Positions 55,601-63,631 of a stretch of 64,000 nucleotides of DNA are shown here, piece after piece (position 1 is the stretch's first letter; every line of letters begins with the position of its first letter). The DNA lies in contig CAVZRO010000026.1 in assembly GCA_963777625.1 (NCBI GenBank), positions 1-64,000 on the forward strand, read 5' to 3'. Source of the stretch: DATDIC01 sp963777625 (lineage in GTDB: Bacteria > Pseudomonadota > Alphaproteobacteria > Acetobacterales > Acetobacteraceae). A program made the position numbers and the translations under genes. Below the pieces are notes generated by a model. That model was not told where the DNA came from. It saw nothing but the letters and a program-made list of their open reading frames with translations, and made no database searches.

Positions 55601-56868
55601 TCGACAACATCGATCTCGGTACTGCTGCCAGTAAGCTCGACCTGCTTCGGTCCACTGGCCGGCTGCACCAGAACACCATCCGCGAATCCAAGATCGGTGA
55701 AAACCCCATCGAGGCCAAGCGACAGGCTACCCCGCAGGATAACGCCATCGAACGTGCCGTAGTCCGACAGGATCGGGCCGCCATCTATATCGACGACGCC
55801 GCCCAGGACGGTGGCACCCGGCTGATCGAGCACCAGTTCGCTGAACCCGGTTGACGGCCCCAGCACCAGCGTACTGTCGGTATTGTCCAGATATTCACCG
55901 ATCACCAGCGTACCGCCATTCGCGGAAACGTCGCTGAGCAGCGGGGTAAGGGCGCTGATCGATCCGTCCAGCTCCAGCGTGGCCGTCGGATCAAGCACGA
56001 TGGGGCCGGAGCCGCTCCAGGAAGTCGAATCAGCCTGGATGGCCAGCGTGCCGCCGGTGGAAACGGTGATAGTGCCGGTATTCTCGAACGTCGACAAATC
56101 CGCGATGAAGCTGGCACCGTCCGCAATATCGATGCTGCCCGAGTTGCTGAAAATGTCCCCGATCATGCTGATCGTTTCGCCTGATCCGGACTCGTCGATC
56201 ACGCCCTGATTGTCCAGACCCGCCGAAGTTCCCAGATCCAGGCTTGTTCCCCCGGCGATGGCAGTAAGCGTTGCCCCGGCAGGAACCGTTCCAATTGACA
56301 GGATATCGCTCGATCCAGTGGCGGTAATGGCATCGACATCGCCAACCGCGCCCCCGGCAATCAGTGCGGCATCGGTAACGGAGATGGCGCTGGGCTCCGC
56401 GCCCCCTCCTACCGAGCCGGCGAGTTGCAAGGTGGCGTTGTTGACGGCGATCGTTCCCGCACCGCCACCGGCTGCCTCCACCGTCAGTCCGCTGGCGATC
56501 ACAAATCCATGGTTGAGATCGAAATCACCCACCCAAACCAGGTTGGTGAAGTTTGCAAGCTGGCCGACTTCCAGGGAACCGCCCGCCGCGATCACGGTGC
56601 CAGTTAATCCGCCTTCCCCGAAATCCAGGATGCCGGCCTGAAGTGTCAGCGCATTCACCAGCGTCAGGCCCTGGACCTGAAGCACCGCGTTCGGATCATC
56701 CAGCAGCACGGAGCCAACCCGGCCGATGAACACCGCTGCGGTGATGGTGTAACTTCCCGGCTGGTTGATATCGGCGGTATCCGTTTCGGCCGGTACGGTA
56801 CCGGATGACCAGTTTTGCGCGTTCAGCCAATCGCCGCCGCTCAGGTTGGTCCAGGTGATGGTGGCCAT
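52638..56868 (-). pseudogene. giant Hint-domain surface protein with beta-rich repeats, frameshifted (about 1,409 residues)
   Basis: The start is at MATITWTNLSGGDWLNAQNW (ATG at 56868, after AGGGAG). The long body is made of irregular beta-helix-like repeats (FDNTGTL, NSGTLSVSGGA) rich in Gly, Thr, Ser and Leu, as in autotransporter passengers and filamentous adhesins, with no signal peptide. The C-terminal ~200 residues are a Hint domain: VPCFAAGTRIVTERGLVAVE starts it with the nucleophilic Cys, GDRVRL and YLSPDHAVYADGVLIPV complete the fold with its His. The frame breaks at about 53703; removing one base joins GTIASG to GGSLGGTGGTDTFTNF. Acetobacteraceae often carry such proteins. Export may use type I secretion, not seen here. 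It overlaps the TPP enzyme by 38 bases. Confidence 0.83.
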
Positions 56869-56933
56869 GCCAAGCTCCCTGCGCATGCGCCATTCATGGC
56901 GGCATGCGCCGGGAGACTATGAAGAGCGAAATA

Positions 56934-57224
56934 TTAACCGAAGGATGCTTGTTCCTCGGGTGTTCTCAGGGTCAGGGACAATGCATGCAATCCGTTGGCG
57001 AACTCCGCGCTGAGAGCGTCATGCACCGCACGTGATCGTGCCACGCGGCTCAGGTCCCGGAACGATCCGGAAACGACCAGTACGCTGTAATGGGTCTCGC
57101 CCTGCGGACGCGCGCCGGCATGGCCGGCGTGGCGGGCACTGTCATCCACGATACGCAGGACCGCGGGCGTGAATGCGGTCCGCAGCAGCATTTCCAGGCG
57201 CTGGGCGCGCGTCTCCCCCGACAT
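56934..57224 (-). CDS. BolA-family protein
   Basis: This 96-residue BolA-type protein is longer than that at 44602. The core AGARPQGETHYSVLVVSGSF, RVARSRAVHDALSAEF and GLHALSLTLRTPEE gives the usual beta-alpha-beta layout with the conserved His. It probably binds a monothiol glutaredoxin through a shared Fe-S cluster. It is the last gene of the minus-strand run and is 63 bases from the DUF4239 gene. Confidence 0.9.
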   Translation of the reverse strand: MSGETRAQRLEMLLRTAFTPAVLRIVDDSARHAGHAGARPQGETHYSVLVVSGSFRDLSRVARSRAVHDALSAEFANGLHALSLTLRTPEEQASFG

Positions 57225-57287
57225 GGGTCACCTTCCACTGGCAAGTCGTCACCGCGATTTTGCCACATGACACCATGCATCGGCCAG

Positions 57288-58049
57288 CTACCAGTTCATC
57301 GGGGCCAGCACGTTCTCGATAGGCCAGCTCGAAATGCGCATCACGCCGCTGAGGGGATGATCCATTTCCAGGATCAGGAACACCGCGCCGCCGATCGCCA
57401 TCGAGCAGATCAGAAAGCCACCCACGACCGTCCCGTTCAATGGTGCATTCAGGCCGAAACTGACGAAGATCGCCGTAATCCAGGACACCAGTATCCCCAG
57501 CACCATCCCGTGCAGGTTTGATCTCGACTGTTCGATCAGCGACCAGCGTTCCTGGAACAGTGTGATGGTGATATTCAGTGCCTGCTGCTGTAGCCACACT
57601 TGGCCCGAGTTCCGCGGCTTCAACGAGCGAATCTCGCCCCGCATCTGCTCCAGCAACGCGGCAACGCCGGGGTGTTCGAACAGCTCGATCGGCGCTCCCT
57701 TGTCCGGCCACACATCATGCAGCAAGAACTCGGTGTAGCGCCGCAACGTATCGCGCGGTGGGACCGCTTCCGCCCCATAGTCTCGCAGTGTCTCGTTCAA
57801 CAGCGCGATCTCCGCGGCGTAGGATCGAAACGCCTGGTCGGTGCTGTCATATGCGTTTTTCGCCGTGGCGATCAGCAGCCCAAGCACCAACGATGCCAGC
57901 ACCGAAAGCATGCCGGTGCCCAGCCGCAGCACGTCCTGGGTTTCTTTCGTCAGATGCGATCTGGGCAGCACGCGATGCAGGTTCAGGCCGATCAACGAGC
58001 CGACAAAAACCGCGAAAGTGACCAGAATGCTCGTGGAAATGGCGTTCAT
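57288..58049 (-). CDS. DUF4239 (bestrophin-like) membrane protein
   Basis: This 253-residue protein has four membrane helices: two near the N-terminus (ILVTFAVFVGSLIGLNL, LSVLASLVLGLLIATAK) and two near the C-terminus (MVLGILVSWITAIFVSF, LICSMAIGGAVFLILEM). A cytoplasmic or periplasmic helical domain lies between. AKNAYDSTDQAFRSYAAEIALL and MDHPLSGVMRIS match the DUF4239 family, related to bestrophin-type channels. The role is unknown. It begins three bases after the polyamine-type permease stop, and is likely in the same operon. Confidence 0.85.
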   Translation of the reverse strand: MNAISTSILVTFAVFVGSLIGLNLHRVLPRSHLTKETQDVLRLGTGMLSVLASLVLGLLIATAKNAYDSTDQAFRSYAAEIALLNETLRDYGAEAVPPRDTLRRYTEFLLHDVWPDKGAPIELFEHPGVAALLEQMRGEIRSLKPRNSGQVWLQQQALNITITLFQERWSLIEQSRSNLHGMVLGILVSWITAIFVSFGLNAPLNGTVVGGFLICSMAIGGAVFLILEMDHPLSGVMRISSWPIENVLAPMNW

Positions 58050-58052
58050 CAG

Positions 58053-58904
58053 CTACGTGCCCCGCCGCGGGATTACCAGGTTCGCCAGCCCGGCGAGCCC
58101 CAGCGTCGTTGCCATGAGAATGAAAGCCAGGGCCGCCGCGAACGGCCAGTTATTGTTGTTGGTGAATTCCCAGTAAATCAGCGGCGCCATCATGTGGAAT
58201 CGCGGGCCGCCCAGCAGGACCGGTGTCGCGAACGCATTCATGCACAGGATGAAGCACAGCACCGCCGCGATCAGCACGCCGGGCAAGGCGAGCGGCAGCA
58301 CCACCCGCCGGAACGCGCGCGCCGGCGTGGCCCCCATGCTGGCGGCGGCTTCCTGCAAACGCGGATCGATGCCCTCGAAAACGCTTTGCAGCGTCAGTAT
58401 CGTGAATGGCAAGTTGATCGACACAATTCCGGCGATGACCGCATTCTCCGTAAACATGACATCGATATTGCCGGCATGGAACAGCCGGCCGGCAATGTCC
58501 AGCATGCCACCGCGGGCGAACAGGATCATCCAGCCGGACGTACGCGTGACCGCACCGATGAACAAGGGCAGGATGATCAATGTCAGCCAGACCGACTTGA
58601 ACCGGCTGGTGGTGCGCGCCAGCCGCCACGCCATCGGCACCCCGAAGATCAGGCAGGCTACGGTAACGATCGCCGCGACCCGCACCGTGGTAACCAACAC
58701 GTCTCGGTAGAAAGGATCGGTGAAGAACCGGGCGTAATTCGCCGGCGTAAGGGCGGCGATCATGATCACGGTGGGGTCGAAGCGGTTCAGGCTGAAGCGC
58801 GCCAGCAGCGCCAGCGGGCCGAGCAGCATGATCAGCATCAGCAGCGTGGCCGGCGTCAGCAGGACCAGTGCGGTCGCGCCGTCCCGCCTGTTGAGGTCAG
58901 GCAT
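58053..58904 (-). CDS. ABC transporter permease, spermidine/putrescine type (PotB-like)
   Basis: This 283-residue inner-membrane permease of six helices has a LVTTVRVAAIVTVACLIFGVPM stretch. The EAA loop is LQEAAASMGATPARAFRRVVLP, which docks to the ATPase. The N-terminus has a short polar leader before ALVLLTPATLLMLIM. It overlaps the binding-protein gene by eight bases at its start. It is one of two permeases in this importer. Confidence 0.92.
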   Translation of the reverse strand: MPDLNRRDGATALVLLTPATLLMLIMLLGPLALLARFSLNRFDPTVIMIAALTPANYARFFTDPFYRDVLVTTVRVAAIVTVACLIFGVPMAWRLARTTSRFKSVWLTLIILPLFIGAVTRTSGWMILFARGGMLDIAGRLFHAGNIDVMFTENAVIAGIVSINLPFTILTLQSVFEGIDPRLQEAAASMGATPARAFRRVVLPLALPGVLIAAVLCFILCMNAFATPVLLGGPRFHMMAPLIYWEFTNNNNWPFAAALAFILMATTLGLAGLANLVIPRRGT

Positions 58905-59934
58905 GCTGGACGTTCTTGTCCCACCAGTCCTGCATCTCCGCCTGCACCTTGGTGGTGTAAGCGTAGTTCGGTTGCACGAGCTTCGGCCGCGGATCCGGGA
59001 ACGCGAGCTGCTCCGCCACCTTGCCGGTCAGCGCGGCATCATCGATGGTCGGCAGATAGCCCATATGCTCGGCGAAGCCGCGCTGTGCCGATGGGTCCAG
59101 CAGCGCGTTGACATATTTCCAGGCGGCATCCTTGTCCGGCGCGTTTTTCGGAACCGTCATGCCCGAAACATACAGGATCGCGCCTTCCGTGGGATAGCGG
59201 CCGTCCACCGGGAAGCCGGCGTTCTGCCACATGACCGTGCGTGCGCGCCAGATCATGCCCACCTCGATCTCGCCCGACTTGAAGGCGGGGGCGAGATTGT
59301 CGGTTTCCGGATACAGATGCAGGCCATTGTCGTTCAGTTTCATTATCAACGGCTTGGCCTTGTCGAAATCGTCCGAGTTGCCGCTGGCGTACAGCCCCGC
59401 CGCCATCATCAGCCAGAAGCCCGCGGTGGTGACCACGCCGACCTTGCCCTTCCATTTCGGGTCGAGCAGGTCGCCGAAGCTTTTCGGCGGATCGGTCACG
59501 GTCTGCGGATTATAGGCGATCACCTGGGCGCTGTAGATGTGCGGAACGAAATAGTCGCTGGCCAGGAAATCGGGCACGTGCTTCAGGTTCGGCGCCTTGG
59601 CCGGATCCAGCTTTTCGGCCAACCCTGCCTGGCCGGCGCGGAACCCGTTCGGCGCACCCAGGCAGGCGATGTCCATGCTGCCGCGCGGCAGCATCCGCTG
59701 TGCGCTCAGCTTGGCAAATCGAGGCGCCTCGTCGCCGATGTCCTGCACCACCTCCACGCCTTCCGGCTTCAGGATCGGATCGTCGATATTCTCCCGCAGC
59801 AGCCGCGCATAGTCGCCGCCCCAGGTGCCGACAACGCAGCGCTCGGCGGCGTGTGCCGGGCGAATGATGGCGGGGGCGCTCAGCAGCGCGGCCCCACCGA
59901 GCACGGCCCGGCGCGAGACGGTCAGCTTGTCCAT
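58897..59934 (-). CDS. ABC transporter substrate-binding protein, spermidine/putrescine type (PotD-like)
   Basis: This 345-residue exported protein begins at MDKLTVSRRAVLGGAALLSA. The SRRAVLGG is a likely twin-arginine leader, with cleavage after PAHA. The mature part, ERCVVGTWGGDYARLLREN, is the common start of type 2 binding proteins for polyamines and related compounds. YNPQTVTDPPKSFGDLLDPKW and WKGKVGVVTTAG are also typical. It captures the substrate for the adjacent permeases. It overlaps the ATPase gene by 13 bases and the PotB-like permease by eight. Confidence 0.92.
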   Translation of the reverse strand: MDKLTVSRRAVLGGAALLSAPAIIRPAHAAERCVVGTWGGDYARLLRENIDDPILKPEGVEVVQDIGDEAPRFAKLSAQRMLPRGSMDIACLGAPNGFRAGQAGLAEKLDPAKAPNLKHVPDFLASDYFVPHIYSAQVIAYNPQTVTDPPKSFGDLLDPKWKGKVGVVTTAGFWLMMAAGLYASGNSDDFDKAKPLIMKLNDNGLHLYPETDNLAPAFKSGEIEVGMIWRARTVMWQNAGFPVDGRYPTEGAILYVSGMTVPKNAPDKDAAWKYVNALLDPSAQRGFAEHMGYLPTIDDAALTGKVAEQLAFPDPRPKLVQPNYAYTTKVQAEMQDWWDKNVQHA

Positions 59935-61040
59935 TCATGCTCTCCCTGTGTCGTTTCATTAACAACTGTAGCCGGCATCGGCCGGCCTGCCGGATCGAAC
60001 AGCCGCTCTTCCGTGGTGCTCCACGAAAGCGCGACCCGGGTTCCCGTCTCATGGCGCCGTGTCGCATCTGTTCCGATCGCGGCGCCGCGGGTGACCAGCG
60101 CGGTAGCGGCATCGATCCGCACCACATGCTCGATGATCGTGCCGAGATAGGTGCACAGCTCCACCGTGCCTTCGGTGCAGGCGATGCCGCCGGGCGACAC
60201 GACGCCAATCACCTCCGGCCGCAGCGCGAGCGTTGCAGGCCCCTCGCCGGCATGCCGGGTCAGCGTGATCGTGCCGCCCCCGGATAGAGTCAGGCGATCG
60301 CCTTCCAGCCGCCCAGCCAGGATGTTGCTGCCGCCGATGAAGCCGGCAACGAACGGATTGGCCGGGCGTTCGTACACCTCCTCCGGGCGGCCGATCTGCT
60401 GCGCGCGTCCGTCGCGCATGACCACCAGCCGATCGGCCATCGCCATTGCCTCGGCCTGGTCGTGCGTGACCATCACGGTGGTGATGCCGCGCTCACGCTG
60501 CAGCAGGCGGATTTCGCGCGCCATCTCCAGCCGCAGCGCGGCATCCAGGTTGGACAGCGGCTCGTCCAGCAGCAGCACGCGCGGATGGATCGCCAGCGCG
60601 CGCGCCAGTGCCACGCGCTGCTGCTGGCCGCCGGACAGCGACCGCGGCAGCCGCGATGCAAACGCCTCCAGCTTCACCATGCGCAGCATCTCGTCCACGC
60701 GGGTGGCCAGGGCAGTTTTGCTGAGCTTCCGCATCTCCAGCCCGAACGCGACGTTGCGCGCCACCGTCAGATGCGGGAACAGCGCGTAGCTCTGGAACAC
60801 GATTCCCATTTCCCGCTGATGCGCCGGCACGCCCAGCAGGCTGTCGCCATCAAGCAAAATATCTCCCGCCGTCGGCTGCTCGAATCCGGCGATCATGCGC
60901 AGCGTGGTGGTCTTGCCGCAGCCGGACGGACCGAGCAGCACCACCAGCTCGCCCGGCATGATCGACAGCGACAGATCAACCACCGCGTCGTGCCCGGCGA
61001 AGCGCTTGCCGACGCCTTGCAGCGTAAGCGCGCCGGTCAT
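59922..61040 (-). CDS. ABC transporter ATP-binding protein (PotA-like)
   Basis: The 372-residue ATPase has Walker A LGPSGCGKTTT, Q-loop VFQSYALFPHLTVARNV, signature LSGGQQQRVALARALA, Walker B LLLDEPLSNLDAALR and the switch in VMVTHDQAEA. A C-terminal TOBE domain (about residues 275-355) is typical of the MalK/PotA group. The start is the ATG at 61040, overlapping the upstream permease's stop by four bases. The longer frame that continues to 61883 is the upstream permease in a frameshifted reading, not a fusion. It powers import by the two permeases. Confidence 0.93.
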   Translation of the reverse strand: MTGALTLQGVGKRFAGHDAVVDLSLSIMPGELVVLLGPSGCGKTTTLRMIAGFEQPTAGDILLDGDSLLGVPAHQREMGIVFQSYALFPHLTVARNVAFGLEMRKLSKTALATRVDEMLRMVKLEAFASRLPRSLSGGQQQRVALARALAIHPRVLLLDEPLSNLDAALRLEMAREIRLLQRERGITTVMVTHDQAEAMAMADRLVVMRDGRAQQIGRPEEVYERPANPFVAGFIGGSNILAGRLEGDRLTLSGGGTITLTRHAGEGPATLALRPEVIGVVSPGGIACTEGTVELCTYLGTIIEHVVRIDAATALVTRGAAIGTDATRRHETGTRVALSWSTTEERLFDPAGRPMPATVVNETTQGEHEWTS

Positions 61041-61883
61041 TGCACCACCTTGGCGATGCGCACCAGCCGGTCCAGCACCAGCAGCGCGGCGCCGATGATG
61101 ACCATCTGCGCCACCGCCACCGCCGCCACCAGCGGATCGATGTGGTATTCCAGGTATTGCAGGATCGCGACCGGCAGGGTGGTGATGCCGGGTGCGGCCA
61201 GGAACAGCGCCATCGGCAGATCGTCGAACGAAATGATGAAGGCGAACAGCCCCGCCGCGACGATGCCGGTGCGCATGGCCGGCAGCGTGACACGCCAGAT
61301 CACCCTGAACGGCGCGGCGCCGAGGCTGGTGGCCGCTTCCTCCGCCGCGCGGTCGTGGTTGGCGAGGCTGGCGAGGCACAGCCGCACGACCCAGGGCGTG
61401 GTGATCAGGATGTGCGACAGCACGAGGCCGCAGGAAGCCGACGAACTCGATGCCGCTATATTGCTCGATCAGGATCAGGAAGACGTAGATCGCCAGCGCC
61501 AGGGCGATGCCGGGAAAGGTGATCGGCGCCAGCAGCAGCGCGGCGATCGCGCCGGTCAGCTTGGTGCGGGAACGTGACAGCGCGATGCCCGCCGGCACCC
61601 CGAGCAGCAGGCTGCCGGCAACCGCCAGCACCGCCAGCTCCAGGCTGGTCAGCAGCGGGCCGCCGAAGTTCGGGATAATCGCCGGATACCAGGACAGCGT
61701 GTAGCCGCGGGGCGGGAACAGGATCAGCTTCTCGTCGAACAGGCTGAGATAGAGCGTCAGCGCCAGCGGCACCCCGATCAACGCCGCGCCGATGACGACC
61801 AGCAGATTGAGTGCGGCGCGTTGCAGAGTCGGCAGCCGGACCGTCGCCTGAATACGGGTTGTTACCAACGACACCGAGATCAC
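61037..61883 (-). pseudogene. ABC transporter permease, spermidine/putrescine type (PotC-like), frameshifted
   Basis: The second permease is about 280 residues when repaired. The start is a GTG (ISVSLVTTRIQATVRLP) overlapping the amidohydrolase stop as GTGA. The N-terminal half carries TSLELAVLAVAGSLLLGVPA and LIEQYSGIEFVGFL. The frame then breaks at about 61430; removing one base restores LVLSHILITTPWVVRL, and the EAA loop EEAATSLGAAPFRVIWRVTLP and C-terminus follow. A single extra base in an otherwise well-conserved gene inside a tight operon may be a sequencing error. If real, the importer is inactive. Confidence 0.86.
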
Positions 61884-63112
61884 ATTGCGTTCTTCACGAA
61901 CCGGCCGCGCGACATGATGGCGCTCAGGCTGCTGCCGTCGCTGCGGAACACGCCGATGTCGCGATAGGGGTCGCCGTCGACCACCAGCAGGTCGGCATAG
62001 GCGCCGGGGATCAGCTCGCCCAGCTTGCCCTCGGCACGCACGATCTCGGCATTGACCAGCGTGGCGGAGCGGATGACGTCCTGCGGCCGCATCGCCTCGG
62101 CACGGATGGTGAATTCGGTGCAGTGGTCGGTCTGCAACTGGCCGAGCAGGTCACTGCCGAAGCCGATCTTCACCCCGGCGGAGCGGAATATCTCCAGCGA
62201 CCGGACGCCCGCTTCCAGCACACGGTCATTCTTCTCCAGGCTGTATTCCGAAAGCCCGAACTGCGACCCCCGCTTCTTCAACGAGTCATATGCAACCAGC
62301 GTCGGCACGACATAAGCGCCACGATCCGCCATCAGCTTCGCGGTCGGCGCATCGACCAGGTTGCCATGCTCGATGCAGCGCACGCCGGCGGTGACCGCAC
62401 GCGCGATGGCCTTCGCGCTATAGGCATGCGCGCACACGTAGCTGCCCCAGCGCGTGGCTTCGTCCACCGCCGCCTCGATCTCGTCGATGCGGTATTGCAG
62501 GCTCTCCAGCGGGTCCGCCTGGGAGGCGACGCCGCCCGAGACCATCAGCTTGATGTGGTCGGCGCCTTTGCGCAGCTCGTCGCGCACCGCCTTGATGACG
62601 TCGGGCACGCCGTCCGCGACGCGCGCGGTCCAGTTCAGCCCGTTGCAGCAGGCGCATTCGAAACCAAACTGGGTGCGGCGCCGGTGATCGGCATGTCCCC
62701 CCGTCTGGCTCAGCGGCTGTCCGGCGATATAGAGCCGCGGGCCTTCGAACAGGCCCTGCTCGACGGCCGCCTTCATGCCCCAGTCAGCGCCGCCGGCGTC
62801 GCGCAGCGTGGTGAAGCCGCGCATCAGCATCGCGTGCATCGCCACCGAGCCCTTGGCGGCGAGCAGGGTCAGCGGCATATCGTCCAGCAGCCGCAGGTTG
62901 ACCTCGGTGAGCACGATATGGATGTGGCAGTCGATCAGTCCCGGCATCAGCGTGCGGTTGCCGATCGCAACCCGGGTGGCGGAGCCGGAACGGATCGGGC
63001 GGTCGGAGACTTCCTTGACAAGGCCGTCTTCGACCAGCAGTTCGATGCCCTCGGCCAGCTCATCGCGGCGGGGGTCGAGGAAGCGTCCGCCGGTAAAGAG
63101 GAATGCGGTCAT
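61880..63112 (-). CDS. metal-dependent amidohydrolase (imidazolonepropionase/prolidase-like)
   Basis: This 410-residue TIM-barrel hydrolase of the amidohydrolase superfamily has the metal-binding HxH at His63 and His65 (LIDCHIHIVL), a Lys in DHIKLMVSGGVAS, later metal His residues in CAHAYSAKAI and CIEHGNLVDA, and the catalytic Asp in GFGSDLLGQL. The C-terminal GAYADLLVVDGDPYRDI returns to the beta-sandwich subdomain. It resembles enzymes acting on Xaa-Pro or other amide/organophosphate bonds. It is the first gene of the ABC importer operon, with four-base overlap to the next permease, so it probably hydrolyses the imported substrate or its product (inference). Confidence 0.9.
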   Translation of the reverse strand: MTAFLFTGGRFLDPRRDELAEGIELLVEDGLVKEVSDRPIRSGSATRVAIGNRTLMPGLIDCHIHIVLTEVNLRLLDDMPLTLLAAKGSVAMHAMLMRGFTTLRDAGGADWGMKAAVEQGLFEGPRLYIAGQPLSQTGGHADHRRRTQFGFECACCNGLNWTARVADGVPDVIKAVRDELRKGADHIKLMVSGGVASQADPLESLQYRIDEIEAAVDEATRWGSYVCAHAYSAKAIARAVTAGVRCIEHGNLVDAPTAKLMADRGAYVVPTLVAYDSLKKRGSQFGLSEYSLEKNDRVLEAGVRSLEIFRSAGVKIGFGSDLLGQLQTDHCTEFTIRAEAMRPQDVIRSATLVNAEIVRAEGKLGELIPGAYADLLVVDGDPYRDIGVFRSDGSSLSAIMSRGRFVKNAM

Positions 63113-63362
63113 GGGCGGCTCCTGAACTGCGTCGTGGACGCTATGGGGCAGGGCTTCCGGGAGTCAAGCAGCCGGCAATTTTGCAAAGCACGCGCGGTGG
63201 TCAGCCGTCACTCCTTCGGACCGTTGGGAATGAAAGATACTGGGATTTCCGCAAGCCTCGTTCACCCATCGGATGGGTGATTCTGCTTGCGTCCGGCAGC
63301 GTGGCGTCAAGCCCAAGCCGCCTGCGGCGGCCGCTTCGCGAGGCTTGACCGAACCGGCGCAT

Positions 63363-63388
63363 GATATACATTCAAGTCGGCGTATATC
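63363..63388 (+). promoter_or_regulatory. candidate operator/promoter of the antitoxin-toxin pair
   Basis: A perfect inverted repeat gatatac...gtatatc (arms 63363-63369 and 63382-63388, 12 bases between) lies just upstream of the GGGGG ribosome site of the antitoxin gene. AbrB-type antitoxins commonly repress their own promoter through such sites. The AT-rich 'gatata' and 'gtatat' could also serve as -10 boxes. The rest of 63113-63362 has no recognised gene. Confidence 0.55.
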
Positions 63389-63400
63389 CAGGGGGATCGC

Positions 63401-63631
63401 ATGCAGGTCGCCAAATGGGGCAACAGCCTTGCGGTTCGCCTTCCTGCCGCCGTGGTCGAGGCGCTCGAGCTGCAGGAGGGCGACGAGATCGAAATCCATG
63501 TCGCCGATGCCCGCCAGCTTGGCGTGGCGCGCAAGCCCGGACGCGACCAGTTGCTGAACCGTCTCCGTGCCTTCCGCGGTCGACTCCCCGCCGACTTCAA
63601 GTTCGATCGAGGCGAGGCCAATGCCCGCTAG
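63401..63631 (+). CDS. AbrB/MazE-type antitoxin (VapB-like)
   Basis: This 76-residue DNA-binding antitoxin has an N-terminal SpoVT/AbrB swapped-hairpin (MQVAKWGNSLAVRLPAAVVE, then LQEGDEIEIHV, residues 1-45). The C-terminal part (LLNRLRAFRGRLPADFKFDR) would bind and neutralise the toxin. The start ATG follows GGGGGA. The stop overlaps the toxin start by 11 bases, the usual arrangement in VapBC modules. It would repress its own promoter through the inverted repeat at 63363. Confidence 0.92.
   Translation: MQVAKWGNSLAVRLPAAVVEALELQEGDEIEIHVADARQLGVARKPGRDQLLNRLRAFRGRLPADFKFDRGEANAR

Noticed and set aside
3640..61883. Programmed +1 frameshifting as the cause of the many breaks
   Set aside because: The sites share no slippery sequence or stop-codon context, and several have only a homopolymer. 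Sequencing error or mutation is simpler.
59922..61883. A natural permease-ATPase fusion protein of 653 residues
   Set aside because: The middle of the translation is meaningless text where the permease C-terminus reads in another frame. The ATPase has its own ATG and a four-base overlap with the permease stop.
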